The notes: generated from the sequence alone by a model not told the origin. DNA of 33,650 nt from Balneolales bacterium (GCA_007133995.1 SLLP01000271.1:1-33650); one strand, 5' to 3'; shown: positions 9,116-17,383, counted from the stretch's first letter. Made by a program: numbers and translations.

Positions 9116-10267
9116 TCAGGAAAGTGTTTTTGAGAGGGCTGCCTCAACATCTGCTTTCAGGTCTTCTATATCCTCGATGCCAACCGATAGCCGGATGAGC
9201 GAGTCCCGCAGGCCGGCTGCTTCCCGCACCTTTTTCGGGATGGATGCATGCGTCATGCTCGCCGGGTGACTGACAAGCGACTCCACGCCGCCCAGACTTT
9301 CGGCCAGTGTGAAGATCCTTGTACTGCTCATAAAACGTTCTGCTAGCTGCTTGTCGTCTTTTTTCAGCGAGAAGGAAACCATCCCTCCAAAATCTTTCAT
9401 TTGACGGGATGCGATGTAATGACCCGGATGTGTAGTGAAGCCTGGATAGCGGACGTCGCCGACATCCGGATGATCAGCAAGGAAAATGGCAAGTTCCCGG
9501 GCGTTTTCACAGGACCGTTGAACGCGAAGTGCCAGCGTTTTGACTCCGCGCAAGGCAAGATAGCAATCCATGGGTCCGGGTACCGCGCCGGTGGTTTTGG
9601 TTTGGAAAACCAGGTTTTCACAAATCTCGTCGTGACTGGTGCAGACGGCACCCCCGATAAGGTCCGAGTGGCCACCGATGTACTTGGTGGTGGAATGAAC
9701 CACGGCATCGGCACCCAGCAGCAGTGGCTGCTGCAAAGCGGGGGAGGCAAATGTGTTGTCAACCACAGTCACTGCATTGCGGCTGGCGGCAATCTCTGCC
9801 AGTGCAGAAATGTCGATGATATTGAGCAGGGGATTGGTTGGGGTCTCAATCCAGAGCATCCGTGTTTTGGTTGTGAATGCACTGCGAACGTTCTCAACCG
9901 AGCTCATATCTACAAAGCTGAATCGTATTCCGTATGGCTTGAAAACCTGGGTGAAAAGGCGGTAGGATCCACCATAGAGGTCGTTGGTGGCAATGACATG
10001 GTCGTCGGGTCGCAGCATTTTCAGTAAGGCATCCATGGCAGCACACCCGGACGCAAAAGCCAATGCGTGAGAAGCTTCCTCGAGTCCGGCCAGAAGATGT
10101 TCCAAAGCCGTACGTGTGGGATTCGTCACCCTTGCGTATTCATGACCTTTATGCCGATTAGGGGCCTCCTGAGCATAAGTGGAGGTGAAAAAGACTGGTG
10201 GCATCACAGCACCGGATGTCTCCTCCGGCTTTTGTCCTGCATGGATTGTCTTGGTATTGAATTTCAT
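9116..10267 (-). CDS. PLP-dependent cystathionine gamma-synthase/gamma-lyase family enzyme
   Basis: Encodes 383 residues, the usual length of the Cys/Met-metabolism PLP family. Visible landmarks are YARVTNPT (residues 44-51, phosphate and substrate contacts from the partner subunit), NDLYGGSYRLF near residue 100, VVDNTFASP with the PLP-ring Asp170, HSTTKYIGGHSD with the PLP lysine Lys195, SLGGVESLVSHPA, and a C-terminal RLSVGIED that binds the substrate carboxylate. These enzymes make or break cystathionine during methionine/cysteine interconversion in the cytosol. The motifs do not separate synthase from lyase, or from O-acetylhomoserine sulfhydrylase, so no symbol is given. It is first in a run with the lipoprotein and the Cys-less thiolase homologue. 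Confidence 0.9.
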   Translation of the reverse strand: MKFNTKTIHAGQKPEETSGAVMPPVFFTSTYAQEAPNRHKGHEYARVTNPTRTALEHLLAGLEEASHALAFASGCAAMDALLKMLRPDDHVIATNDLYGGSYRLFTQVFKPYGIRFSFVDMSSVENVRSAFTTKTRMLWIETPTNPLLNIIDISALAEIAASRNAVTVVDNTFASPALQQPLLLGADAVVHSTTKYIGGHSDLIGGAVCTSHDEICENLVFQTKTTGAVPGPMDCYLALRGVKTLALRVQRSCENARELAIFLADHPDVGDVRYPGFTTHPGHYIASRQMKDFGGMVSFSLKKDDKQLAERFMSSTRIFTLAESLGGVESLVSHPASMTHASIPKKVREAAGLRDSLIRLSVGIEDIEDLKADVEAALSKTLS

Positions 10268-10427
10268 GCGTAAACACTAAAATTGGATGTGGAAGGTCAC
10301 AAGAAGCTTACATTGCGAAATACAGCTGGAATTGAGTGTGTCCCATAAGGTGTTTTTACTGCACCGATGTCGCATGCTTCATAATTGTCACAAAGTGCAG
10401 CTCTGAGGACAGACAGATTGTCGGATT

Positions 10428-10463
10428 CCGTTATTCACTATGATAACTATTATGCAATAACGG
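10428..10463. repeat. 8-bp inverted repeat upstream of the PLP-enzyme operon
   Basis: CCGTTATT (10428-10435) and AATAACGG (10456-10463) are perfect reverse complements separated by 20 bases. The repeat lies about 160 bases before the start at 10267 and downstream of the TPR-gene terminator. It could be a regulator site or a weak RNA hairpin; nothing else in the sequence distinguishes these. Confidence 0.45.
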
Positions 10464-10484
10464 GTCAAAAGCATTCTCCGGAAC

Positions 10485-10521
10485 ATAAAAAAACCCGACG
10501 GTCACAAGTTCCGCCGGGTTT
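10485..10521 (-). terminator. Rho-independent terminator of the TPR lipoprotein gene
   Basis: On the minus strand the stem AAACCCGGCGG pairs with CCGTCGGGTTT (one mismatch, loop of 9) and is followed at once by a run of T. It lies about 75 bases after the stop of the TPR gene and has no comparable T-run on the plus strand, so it acts on minus-strand transcripts. Confidence 0.85.
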
Positions 10522-10596
10522 ATAATTCAGATATCAAAACTGAGTTGTTTTGCTTGATATTAAAAGTTTGAGTACTTAAAAAACTGATCCGTTTAA

Positions 10597-11925
10597 TCAG
10601 ATACCCGCTCTTTCCTGAGCATACTCTGCCTCTTCGGTCATTCCCAGGTTGGTGTACAAACGGAAAAGGGCCTGCCAGTGTTCCTGGTTCCCGGGTTCAA
10701 GCTCCGCAGCCTTCTCATAGTGAGGAATCGCCTTTTCAAGATATTCCCTGGCCTGACGGTCAAATTCATCGGCTTCATCAATATCCTCGGTCATATTACG
10801 TTTGTCCTGCATCAGAGCTCCGCGGTTCTGGTAGACGATGCCGAGTGTGGAGTGGATATCAGGATTCTCAGGGTCGCTTTTAACCGCCTGATGCAACTCT
10901 TCGCGTGCGATATCTGAGAAGCGAAACGACTCTTCAATAAGTTCATTTGCCTCATCCTGTCTTTCTTGCATTTCCGCTATCATACGATCAATGGTAGCTT
11001 CATCAGCGCCCGGCTCACGGGCTGTTCGTCGTATTTCGCGGCTCATTTCATAAACATCATCATGGATATCGCGAATCTGGTCATCCAGTTCCTGTACCAT
11101 CTGATATATTTGGGTCGCATAGACAAGCCGATATTGGGGATTTTCAGGATCGCGTTCGATCAGCTCCTGAACAACTTCGAGCGCCTCTTCGGTCTCGCCA
11201 ATTCGCAAATAGGTATTGGCAATTTCCTGAACAATTTCTATCTCATCAGGATATTTATCCCTTGCTTCGAGCAACAGGTTGATGGCTTCCTGATCTCTTT
11301 GTGACTCAATGAGAAAGAAGGCAAGTCGATAGTAGTTGTAGAGGTCAGCCATATCCATATCGTAGATGATCTTGCGGGTAATGGCTTCCGCTTCTTCTTC
11401 ATTTCCAAGTGCGAAGTTCACTTCTGCGAGAAGATTGAAGCTCATGACACTGTCCGGGTTGATCGTAGTGGCATTTATGAAATGATGCCGCGCCAGCCTC
11501 AGTGAGTCTTCCGGAGAGCTGATGATGTCATCAGCTAATGGCTGAACACCCATATTGTGCTCATAGCCCCAGGTCTCGACGATAATGTCATTGATACTTT
11601 CAGCCTCATCGCTGACAACCTCCATTGCCTGATAACGCTCGCGGGCCTCGATCAGATTCTCACGAGCCAGTTCATAATACTCATTGCGCTCGGCGGCCGG
11701 TGCTTCATTTGCCATGGATGCATAAGCAATACCCTTATAATAATAGCCATCGCCGCTTTCAGGGTTGGCCTCAATTGCTGCGTCAGCGGATCGGATAACT
11801 TCTTCGAAATCCTGCTGGATTAGAGCAAGTCGAGCCGATTCAATATTAGGATCGGTAGCACACGACCACACCATAAACATTAAGGCTATGGTAACAAATG
11901 CTTGTGGGAGAAAATTATATTTCAT
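10597..11925 (-). CDS. Tetratricopeptide-repeat lipoprotein
   Basis: Encodes 442 residues from the ATG at 11925. The frame extends 19 codons upstream, but MKYNFLPQAF begins a signal peptide that ends at a lipobox-like V-W-S-C (Cys22), so the shorter start is used. TPR-like helices cover most of the protein (for example SGDGYYYKGIAYASMA, SVMSFNLLAEVNFALGNEE, IVQEIANTYLRIGETEEAL, and NQEHWQALFRLYTNLGMTEE at the C-terminus). An unusually acidic segment around 295-360 is likely a coiled coil. TPR lipoproteins usually scaffold envelope complexes; no partner is evident here. It is a single-gene unit: transcribed away from ridA, with its own terminator. Confidence 0.85.
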   Translation of the reverse strand: MKYNFLPQAFVTIALMFMVWSCATDPNIESARLALIQQDFEEVIRSADAAIEANPESGDGYYYKGIAYASMANEAPAAERNEYYELARENLIEARERYQAMEVVSDEAESINDIIVETWGYEHNMGVQPLADDIISSPEDSLRLARHHFINATTINPDSVMSFNLLAEVNFALGNEEEAEAITRKIIYDMDMADLYNYYRLAFFLIESQRDQEAINLLLEARDKYPDEIEIVQEIANTYLRIGETEEALEVVQELIERDPENPQYRLVYATQIYQMVQELDDQIRDIHDDVYEMSREIRRTAREPGADEATIDRMIAEMQERQDEANELIEESFRFSDIAREELHQAVKSDPENPDIHSTLGIVYQNRGALMQDKRNMTEDIDEADEFDRQAREYLEKAIPHYEKAAELEPGNQEHWQALFRLYTNLGMTEEAEYAQERAGI

Positions 11926-12195
11926 CTTTTTTCTGTTTGAATTGTATAATGACAAGGGAGAGCTTTCTGTGCTGGAAAACATATGTTAAGGCACTCTGAT
12001 TACTCTGGTATTGAAAAAGTGTTTTTATTGCCTGAGATTATTCATTATATAAAGTAAGGATAGCTCGCTGTTATAGCAAGATTAGAGATAATGTATGTAG
12101 TAGTTGTTATCGGCGTATGGATGTTTATAACTTGGTTTGAAAAAGAAATCAGTCCTTTAGCAAAATTTACTAACGTAAAAAAAACAATGTTTCAT

Positions 12196-12576
12196 ATGCA
12201 AAAACATACGGTTTCAACAACGAATGCACCCGCTGCGATAGGACCATACAATCAGGCTGTTATTTATGACCAGTTGGTTTTTTGCTCCGGGCAAATCGGA
12301 CTTCATCCCGAGTCAGGTGAAATGATTGGCCCGGATACGGATCAGCAGATGAGACAGGTAATGAAAAATTTGGGTGAAGTGCTGAAAGCGTCCGGAACGG
12401 AGTGGCAAAACGTACTCAAATGCACCATTTACCTGGCTGACATGAATGATTTTATCGTAGTGAACGATATTTATGCGGATTTTTTTCCTGTTGAACCACC
12501 GGCCAGGGAGGCAGTGGCCGTAAAAACCTTGCCCAAAAACGCTCGGGTGGAAGTTAGTTGTATCGCACATCGGTGA
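12196..12576 (+). CDS. ridA: RidA family reactive enamine/imine deaminase
   Basis: Encodes 126 residues. RidA hydrolyses reactive 2-aminoacrylate-type enamines and imines released by PLP enzymes, and acts as a trimer in the cytosol. Hallmarks are TTNAPAAIGPYNQAV at the N-terminus, FCSGQIGLHPESG, and PPAREAVAVKTLP with the catalytic arginine Arg104, followed by ARVEVSCIA. The ATG at 12196 gives the family's usual N-terminus; an ATG at 12187 is also possible. The frame stays open for another 30 codons upstream with hydrophobic content, which I regard as chance. The last 23 bases overlap the 3' end of the convergent M23 gene. A PLP enzyme lies 2 kb away but there is no operon link. Confidence 0.92.
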   Translation: MQKHTVSTTNAPAAIGPYNQAVIYDQLVFCSGQIGLHPESGEMIGPDTDQQMRQVMKNLGEVLKASGTEWQNVLKCTIYLADMNDFIVVNDIYADFFPVEPPAREAVAVKTLPKNARVEVSCIAHR

Positions 12577-14782
12577 ATATCTTTTCGGCGGTATTTCCGG
12601 CCCGGTCTGAAAGTATTACCCTGATTTCATTGACTCTTAAGGGGATAAAACCAGGATGATGATACCGTAGCAGTTTTTTTTCAGGATCATATTCCGCTAT
12701 ACCTCGCTGACCGTTTACAAAAAATTCCGCAGACCGGTAATCGATACCCGAACGGTCATCTTCAACATGAACGGTGACATAGTGCTGATTTATGTGTCTC
12801 CATCTGTCTATCGATGGATCGGAAATATCAGGAGCAAGGGTGTCATATGCCAGGGTGTACCGTCCTCCAGATGAGATGGTGCCGGAGATCCAGCTTTTTG
12901 TCTCATCCACCCGTGATGCCACGTGTGACAAATTTCCATTTGCACTGTTTACACGGTATAATCCGATACCGCTGCGATCCTGTAACTCTTCCTCGAGCAG
13001 AATCCGAACTGTGGCCGGTCGCCTGAACGGTTCGATATCGGGGAATAGCGTGAATTCAGGATAAGAACCAGCAATACCGATACTGACCGGTTCAAAGAAG
13101 GTATTGAGAGGAAAATTTATAGAGATACGCATGTCATCGTGATAGATGGTAAGCGGGTGTTCCGGCCGGATACGATGCAGCACCCAGGCATGATTTCCCT
13201 GACGAAGTTCGAGCCGGTCTGACAGGTCCAGGGGAAGACCCACTGATGATGAGGATATTCTGCGCATTTCGTCACGGAACGAACCCAGGGGTCGTATAGA
13301 CCATTCGGTTAATCCATCAATAGCAGTTTGCGGATCCGGACGCACCCAGTTCTTGTGCCAGATGACACCCGCCGGCGGATGCTCAGGATGGTATACTGAT
13401 GAAGATGATATATCATCGATGTACGTTGATTGGCCAGGTATTGATCTACGGTCAGGTTTTGAATCCAGGTCAGATCCCGTCCGGGTTTCCGAAACCATGC
13501 TGCTTCCTGATGGATACCCGGATCCCGTTCCCGATTCCGTTCTTGTCCCTGACCCCGACTCCGACCCCGACTCCGAAATTCTTCCACGGGTGTTTACGTG
13601 ATTGCGTATCTGGTCATCACGCACCCGAACCCGGCTGTCGATATACCCTCTGGGGAATGATATAAATTCCGTGAACTCTGCGATTCCCGGTTCCGTAACG
13701 ACGAGGGAGAAATTTGCCTGTGAACGATTGCCGAAAAAATCGGCCGCGATGATCCGAACAGCATATTCACCGGGAGGAAGATCCAGCCGCCCTGTTTGCT
13801 TTGAGTATTGGTAAAATGGCAGAGTGTTTGCATTGCGCACGTAAAGCCGCTGATATCCTCTCCTCTCGCTGCGCAAAATCGGGTAGACACGATCCAAAAA
13901 CATCTGGCGAGATTCGCTGTACGAAAAACTGTCGGCACGCGAGTGAAAATAGAGCTCATCATTGACATACATTTTCAACTCGTAAACCGCGTGGACGTTG
14001 TTGGAGGCGTTGGCGCGGTCAAAGACATTGACAGCAACACCGACTTCTCCCTGAACTCTCAGTGTTCCGAAATGGTATTGTCCACCGCGTCGCGCGGGTC
14101 TGCTTCGGTGGATGCGGGGGGAACCATTAACGAGGCTATTCGCGCCAAGTGGCTCAATTGCAATCCCGGAAAACTGCGGAGGGATGGTGTCATCAATGTG
14201 GACGCCAGCCAGAAGTGGATTGAATGGACGTCCTTCGGGTGTACGCAGCTCGAAATGCAGATGGGGTGGACCAACACCTGTGGAACCGGTCCATCCGATT
14301 TGCTGACCTCTTTGAAACCGGATATCGAATTCTTCCATATTCCGGTTGAAGTCAAACGAGTAGTCCACGAGCCGAATGGAATCAACGACAGCGCGGATAC
14401 GTGGATGGAAATCCTTAAGGTGAGCATAGAGAGAAATGGACCCATCATCATGAAGCAGATAAATTACGTTGCCGTAGCCTGTTGGACCCACGCCGACTCT
14501 TTGAACGACACCATCGCGACTCGCAAATACAGAGTATCCCTCGTGTCCCCAGGTCCCGATATCCATAGCCGCGTGGAAATGTGCGGCGCGTGTTTCACCA
14601 AATGACGATGACATGTACCGGCTGGCATTGGTCGGCCAAAGGTAGGATACATCATCGCCAAGAAAGGCCGGTCGAGACTGGGCCGCAACTTCTGAAATAT
14701 GCATGATGGAAATCATGCCAGCGATTAAAACAAAGGTAGCTGCGATTGCTGAATGGTTCGGCTTGAAAGCAAATGGTGTCAT
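12554..14782 (-). CDS. M23 family metallopeptidase (LytM-like), secreted
   Basis: Encodes 742 residues with a signal peptide ending near EVAAQ (residue 35). The M23 domain occupies about 50-200 and has all ligands: His70 and Asp74 in HFHAAMDIG, His121 in YAHL, and His174/His176 in PPHLHFEL, so it should be active on peptidoglycan cross-links. The long C-terminal region is beta-rich. It includes FFGNRSQANFSLVV and, near the end, DRSGIDYRSAEFFVNG, which resembles Ig-like or jelly-roll surface modules. A low-complexity Ser/Gly/Glu linker around residue 405-435 joins the halves and contains a DNA tandem repeat (13551-13574). The start is 46 bases after the fumarylacetoacetase-family gene on the same strand; the 3' end overlaps ridA. 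Confidence 0.88.
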   Translation of the reverse strand: MTPFAFKPNHSAIAATFVLIAGMISIMHISEVAAQSRPAFLGDDVSYLWPTNASRYMSSSFGETRAAHFHAAMDIGTWGHEGYSVFASRDGVVQRVGVGPTGYGNVIYLLHDDGSISLYAHLKDFHPRIRAVVDSIRLVDYSFDFNRNMEEFDIRFQRGQQIGWTGSTGVGPPHLHFELRTPEGRPFNPLLAGVHIDDTIPPQFSGIAIEPLGANSLVNGSPRIHRSRPARRGGQYHFGTLRVQGEVGVAVNVFDRANASNNVHAVYELKMYVNDELYFHSRADSFSYSESRQMFLDRVYPILRSERRGYQRLYVRNANTLPFYQYSKQTGRLDLPPGEYAVRIIAADFFGNRSQANFSLVVTEPGIAEFTEFISFPRGYIDSRVRVRDDQIRNHVNTRGRISESGSESGSGTRTESGTGSGYPSGSSMVSETRTGSDLDSKPDRRSIPGQSTYIDDISSSSVYHPEHPPAGVIWHKNWVRPDPQTAIDGLTEWSIRPLGSFRDEMRRISSSSVGLPLDLSDRLELRQGNHAWVLHRIRPEHPLTIYHDDMRISINFPLNTFFEPVSIGIAGSYPEFTLFPDIEPFRRPATVRILLEEELQDRSGIGLYRVNSANGNLSHVASRVDETKSWISGTISSGGRYTLAYDTLAPDISDPSIDRWRHINQHYVTVHVEDDRSGIDYRSAEFFVNGQRGIAEYDPEKKLLRYHHPGFIPLRVNEIRVILSDRAGNTAEKIFTDVRYN
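13551..13574. repeat. 12-bp tandem repeat in the M23 peptidase linker
   Basis: Two perfect copies of GACCCCGACTCC lie end to end and encode Glu/Ser/Gly repeats on the minus strand. Related degenerate units flank them for about 60 bases. The repeat is a multiple of three, so gain or loss of a unit would keep the frame and change linker length. Confidence 0.75.
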
Positions 14783-14828
14783 TTCAATGAAAACAGAAGT
14801 AAATTTTAATCAGAATGTATAATCTGCA

Positions 14829-15500
14829 TCAGATAATACTTTTGACCCTGACATTAAGGGTAACGTCACCAGGCATCATCTCGGCCTGAAGTAAATCTCC
14901 ACCTCTCAGGGCTCCAACGCCTTTCGGGGTTCCCGTGAAAAGCAGATCGCCGGATTGCAGAGTTACGAAACGTGAAAGGTAGGATATTTGTTCTTTCACG
15001 GGAAAAACCATCTCTGATGTGTTACCGGTCTGTTTTCTCTTTCCATTCAGACTCATCGTAAAGATGATCTTCTGAGGATCATCGACGGCATCAGCAGTTA
15101 CGAAGGAGCTGACCTGGGCAAAAGTGTCCATCCCCTTTGCCAAAAACCAGGGGTGCGATGCTTTTTTTAATTCATGCTGAATATCACGGGCAGTGACATC
15201 GATTCCCAGCCCGTACCCGGCCACATGGTCCAGGGCATCATCCTGACTAATGTTTTTCCCCTCCTTTCCAATGGCAACAACCAGCTCCGTTTCATAATGG
15301 GGTTCACTGATGAAAGGAGGTAGCAGTATTTCGCCATCAAAAGATAGGCTGGCGAGAGGTTTGTTAAAGAGAACCGGCCGGACAGGTACCGGATTGTTTA
15401 GTTCCCTGGCATGTGCATCATAGTTTCTTCCAATACAATAGATGTTACGGGTCTGCAGCCCGGGAAGACCAGGTAGTTCGGGAAGAGAGGAGGAGGCCAT
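14829..15500 (-). CDS. Fumarylacetoacetate hydrolase family protein (acylpyruvase-like)
   Basis: Encodes 223 residues, the length of short FAH-family enzymes that hydrolyse acylpyruvates or decarboxylate oxaloacetate. Expected landmarks are present: IYCIGRNYDAHARELNN near the N-terminus, PHYETELVVAIGK with metal ligands Glu70 and Glu72, GIDVTARDIQ with Asp101, KGMDTFAQV, and the C-terminal GDLLFTGTPKGVG. The metal centre looks intact. The true substrate cannot be read from the sequence. It lies downstream of rpmA but is separated from it by a strong terminator, so it is probably transcribed separately, possibly with the M23 peptidase gene that follows 46 bases later. Confidence 0.9.
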   Translation of the reverse strand: MASSSLPELPGLPGLQTRNIYCIGRNYDAHARELNNPVPVRPVLFNKPLASLSFDGEILLPPFISEPHYETELVVAIGKEGKNISQDDALDHVAGYGLGIDVTARDIQHELKKASHPWFLAKGMDTFAQVSSFVTADAVDDPQKIIFTMSLNGKRKQTGNTSEMVFPVKEQISYLSRFVTLQSGDLLFTGTPKGVGALRGGDLLQAEMMPGDVTLNVRVKSII

Positions 15501-15564
15501 GATTAATTCAGTTGCTGTGAGTAATCAGATCTGCTCGTAAAGATTGAAAAACATCTTGAAAGGT

Positions 15565-15602
15565 AAAAAAAAAGCTCTGACGGCGGAAACATCAGAGCTT
15601 TT
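15565..15602 (-). terminator. Rho-independent terminator after rplU-rpmA
   Basis: On the minus strand a perfect 11-bp stem (AAAAGCTCTGA paired with TCAGAGCTTTT, loop of 11) runs straight into a run of T. It starts 21 bases after the rpmA stop and separates the ribosomal genes from the hydrolase gene. Confidence 0.9.
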
Positions 15603-15623
15603 GCAATATCTTCTATGGTCGGA

Positions 15624-15878
15624 TCAGTTGGCTTCAACGGAAACCATTTTTCTGTCGTTTCGACCCTTGCGAAATGTAACGGTACCATCAGCCGTGGCGA
15701 ACAGGGTGTCGTCTTTTCCGATGCCGACATTGGTTCCGGGATGGAATTTGGTACCGCGCTGCCGGATGATGATGTTGCCTGAGCGAACCATTTCACCACC
15801 GAATCGTTTTACGCCAAGGCGTTTTGATTCAGAGTCGCGACCGTTTTTCGTGGATCCGCCACCTTTTTTATGTGCCAT
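15624..15878 (-). CDS. rpmA: 50S ribosomal protein L27
   Basis: Encodes 84 residues. L27 sits at the peptidyl-transferase centre, where its flexible N-terminus contacts tRNA. The start [16 protein letters not shown] is the canonical N-terminus without the cleavable extension found in Firmicutes. The conserved core [16 protein letters not shown]-like block is present ([16 protein letters not shown]), as are [10 protein letters not shown] and TFRKGR. It follows rplU after 12 bases, the usual bacterial rplU-rpmA order. Confidence 0.98.
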   Translation of the reverse strand: MAHKKGGGSTKNGRDSESKRLGVKRFGGEMVRSGNIIIRQRGTKFHPGTNVGIGKDDTLFATADGTVTFRKGRNDRKMVSVEAN

Positions 15879-15890
15879 GATTTCGTAGGA

Positions 15891-16205
15891 TTAAGCGGTT
15901 ATTTTTTGAATGAGTATCCGGGTCAGGTGGCGGCGATGTCCGCGTCTGACCTGATATCCTTTACGACGTTTTTTCTTGAACACGATAATTTTATCGCCTT
16001 TGACCTGGTCAACGACTTTCGCATCAACTTTCGCATTCTCGAGTGTGGGCGATCCGACCTGAACTGTTCCGTTTCCGTCGGATGTAAGAAGAACCTTGTC
16101 AAATGAAATTTTTGCATCATTTTCGGCCTTCTGCTTATCAACATAGACGACATCATTTTCGGCTACCTTGTATTGATGCCCACTTATTTCAACAATCGCG
16201 TACAT
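15891..16205 (-). CDS. rplU: 50S ribosomal protein L21
   Basis: Encodes 104 residues, standard for L21, which binds 23S rRNA. MYAIVEISGHQYKV, the GDKIIVFKKKRRKGY block and the RRGHRRHLTRILI tail are all characteristic. It is first in a two-gene operon with rpmA. A Bacteroidota-type -7 element lies 53 bases upstream (16258-16265). Confidence 0.98.
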   Translation of the reverse strand: MYAIVEISGHQYKVAENDVVYVDKQKAENDAKISFDKVLLTSDGNGTVQVGSPTLENAKVDAKVVDQVKGDKIIVFKKKRRKGYQVRRGHRRHLTRILIQKITA

Positions 16206-16257
16206 ATTTTATTCTGCAGGTTTGGAATTAGGTAAAATCTGTTTTTCCTCAAGAAAA

Positions 16258-16265
16258 CAAATATA
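16258..16265 (-). promoter_or_regulatory. Candidate promoter -7 element for rplU-rpmA
   Basis: TATATTTG on the minus strand matches the Bacteroidota -7 consensus TAnnTTTG exactly. The corresponding -33 position is T-rich but lacks a clear TTG, so the call is tentative. Distance to the rplU start is 53 bases. Confidence 0.4.
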
Positions 16266-16391
16266 AGTGATTCTCCAGAAACTTAAAAGAAAAAAATGGC
16301 ATTCTGCTCAGTCAATCTCTGATTTGAAAAAAGCGTCAAGTAACGTAATTTTGAATGTCATATATATTGTGAGCTGTTGTGAGACACACTC

Positions 16392-16703
16392 ATGCTCACT
16401 GCCAGAAACAACGATTTAAAGTACAAGCAAATCATGCCGCACTCCACGGAACAAAAAACAACAGGATCACTTCCTGATCTGCATCAGCAGGCATTTTTTA
16501 TAAAAAACAGAAAAAGGTTTCAGCATGACGGAGGAAGAGCCTGGATATTGGATGGACAGTTGCATGAAGCGGTAAAGAACGCGAATTATCGGATAGAGCG
16601 CGGTGTGCCAACTTCAGAACGCTTGAAAAATACCGGTAAGGATGTGATTGAGAAAAAAGCAGGAGTGCTTATCTCGAAAACGAACTCATATCGCAAGCTC
16701 TAG
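16392..16703 (+). CDS. Small basic protein of unknown function
   Basis: Encodes 103 residues from the ATG at 16392; an internal ATG (MPHSTEQ, residue 15) could be the real start. The protein is rich in Lys, Gln and Asn with no signal peptide, membrane segment or motif that I recognise. It stops 9 bases before the stop of the convergent lexA gene, a tight arrangement that slightly favours a real gene. Mixed codon use does not settle it. It may be a chance open frame. Confidence 0.4.
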   Translation: MLTARNNDLKYKQIMPHSTEQKTTGSLPDLHQQAFFIKNRKRFQHDGGRAWILDGQLHEAVKNANYRIERGVPTSERLKNTGKDVIEKKAGVLISKTNSYRKL

Positions 16704-16712
16704 CAGTGGCTG

Positions 16713-17369
16713 TCAGTTGGTTTTTTTTCTGCCTTCATGGCTGTAGATGCCGGATCGATTCACGTGGCCGACATACTTTCCCAAGACCCTCACTTCCTCG
16801 AATACGTCCGGCTCAATATTAATATCTTCATATTCTTTGTTTGCCGGTTTGAGCCTGAGTCCGTTCTTGTCGTAATAAATGTGTTTGAGTGAGGTTTCTC
16901 CATTATAAAGTACGGCACCGATGTCACCATTCTTGATGTCATCATCGATGAGGAGAACGAAATCTCCATCCTGGATGTCGGCATCTTTCATGCTGGATCC
17001 CGTGACCCGGAGAGCATACATCCTGTTAATATTCGGGAAAAGATATTCAAGAGTAATGGAACCCAGGTTCGCCTCGACGGCTTCCTGTAGTGATCCGGCT
17101 GCAATAAGTCCGCGTACAGGTATTCCAGATGTGGCAAATTCCAGTTCAGGGTTATGTTCCGGTGCCAGGTCATATTCATCGTCCTCCGATTTCACGAGGT
17201 ACCCCTTTTTAAGTAGAGCCTGCAGATTTTGTGTCACACTGTTGGGCGACCTGAACCCAAAAGTATCCGCTATTTCTCGATACGTCGGCCATACCTCATA
17301 CTCCTGTTTATAGGAGACTATATAGTCAAAAAACTGTTTCTGTTTGCGGGTCAGTTGGTTATTATCCAT
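16713..17369 (-). CDS. lexA: LexA repressor, SOS response
   Basis: Encodes 218 residues from the ATG at 17369 (MDNNQLTRKQKQFFDYI, the typical start). The upstream extension of the frame is rejected because it would cover the promoter. The N-terminal winged helix contains WPTYREIADTFGF and SPNSVTQNLQALLKKGYL (residues 27-60). The cleavage site is Ala91-Gly92 in LIAAGS. The S24 protease domain carries Ser126 in VTGSSMKDADI and Lys162 in GETSLKHIYY, so RecA-stimulated self-cleavage should work. The promoter and a tandem repeat just upstream suggest autoregulation. Confidence 0.95.
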   Translation of the reverse strand: MDNNQLTRKQKQFFDYIVSYKQEYEVWPTYREIADTFGFRSPNSVTQNLQALLKKGYLVKSEDDEYDLAPEHNPELEFATSGIPVRGLIAAGSLQEAVEANLGSITLEYLFPNINRMYALRVTGSSMKDADIQDGDFVLLIDDDIKNGDIGAVLYNGETSLKHIYYDKNGLRLKPANKEYEDINIEPDVFEEVRVLGKYVGHVNRSGIYSHEGRKKTN

Positions 17370-17383
17370 CGGCGCAATTTTTG

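Larger units (their letters stand above)
10268..10596. other. Intergenic stretch without a visible gene
   Basis: These 329 bases separate the PLP-enzyme gene from the upstream TPR gene. I see no open frame of merit, no tRNA, and no recognisable SAM or cobalamin riboswitch core on the minus strand. It holds a spaced inverted repeat (10428-10463) and the terminator of the TPR gene (10485-10521). It should also contain the promoter of the PLP-enzyme operon, which I could not pin down. Confidence 0.6.

Noticed and set aside
9116-10267. Assigning the PLP enzyme specifically as MetB or as cystathionine gamma-lyase
   Set aside because: The visible motifs are shared by synthase, lyase and sulfhydrylase members.
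10268-10430. Possible SAM riboswitch upstream of the cystathionine-type gene
   Set aside because: On the minus strand I found neither the SAM-I core nor a convincing multi-helix junction.
12091-12195. In-frame hydrophobic N-terminal extension of RidA resembling a membrane helix
   Set aside because: RidA proteins are cytosolic and start close to NAPAAIGPY; the extension has no ribosome-binding site and reads as AT-rich leader DNA.
12554-14782. Suspecting that the M23 peptidase is also a pseudoenzyme
   Set aside because: All expected ligands are present (His70, Asp74, His121, His174, His176).
16700-16735. T-run just after the small ORF as a terminator
   Set aside because: No stable stem precedes it; the T-run is the complement of LexA's C-terminal lysine codons.
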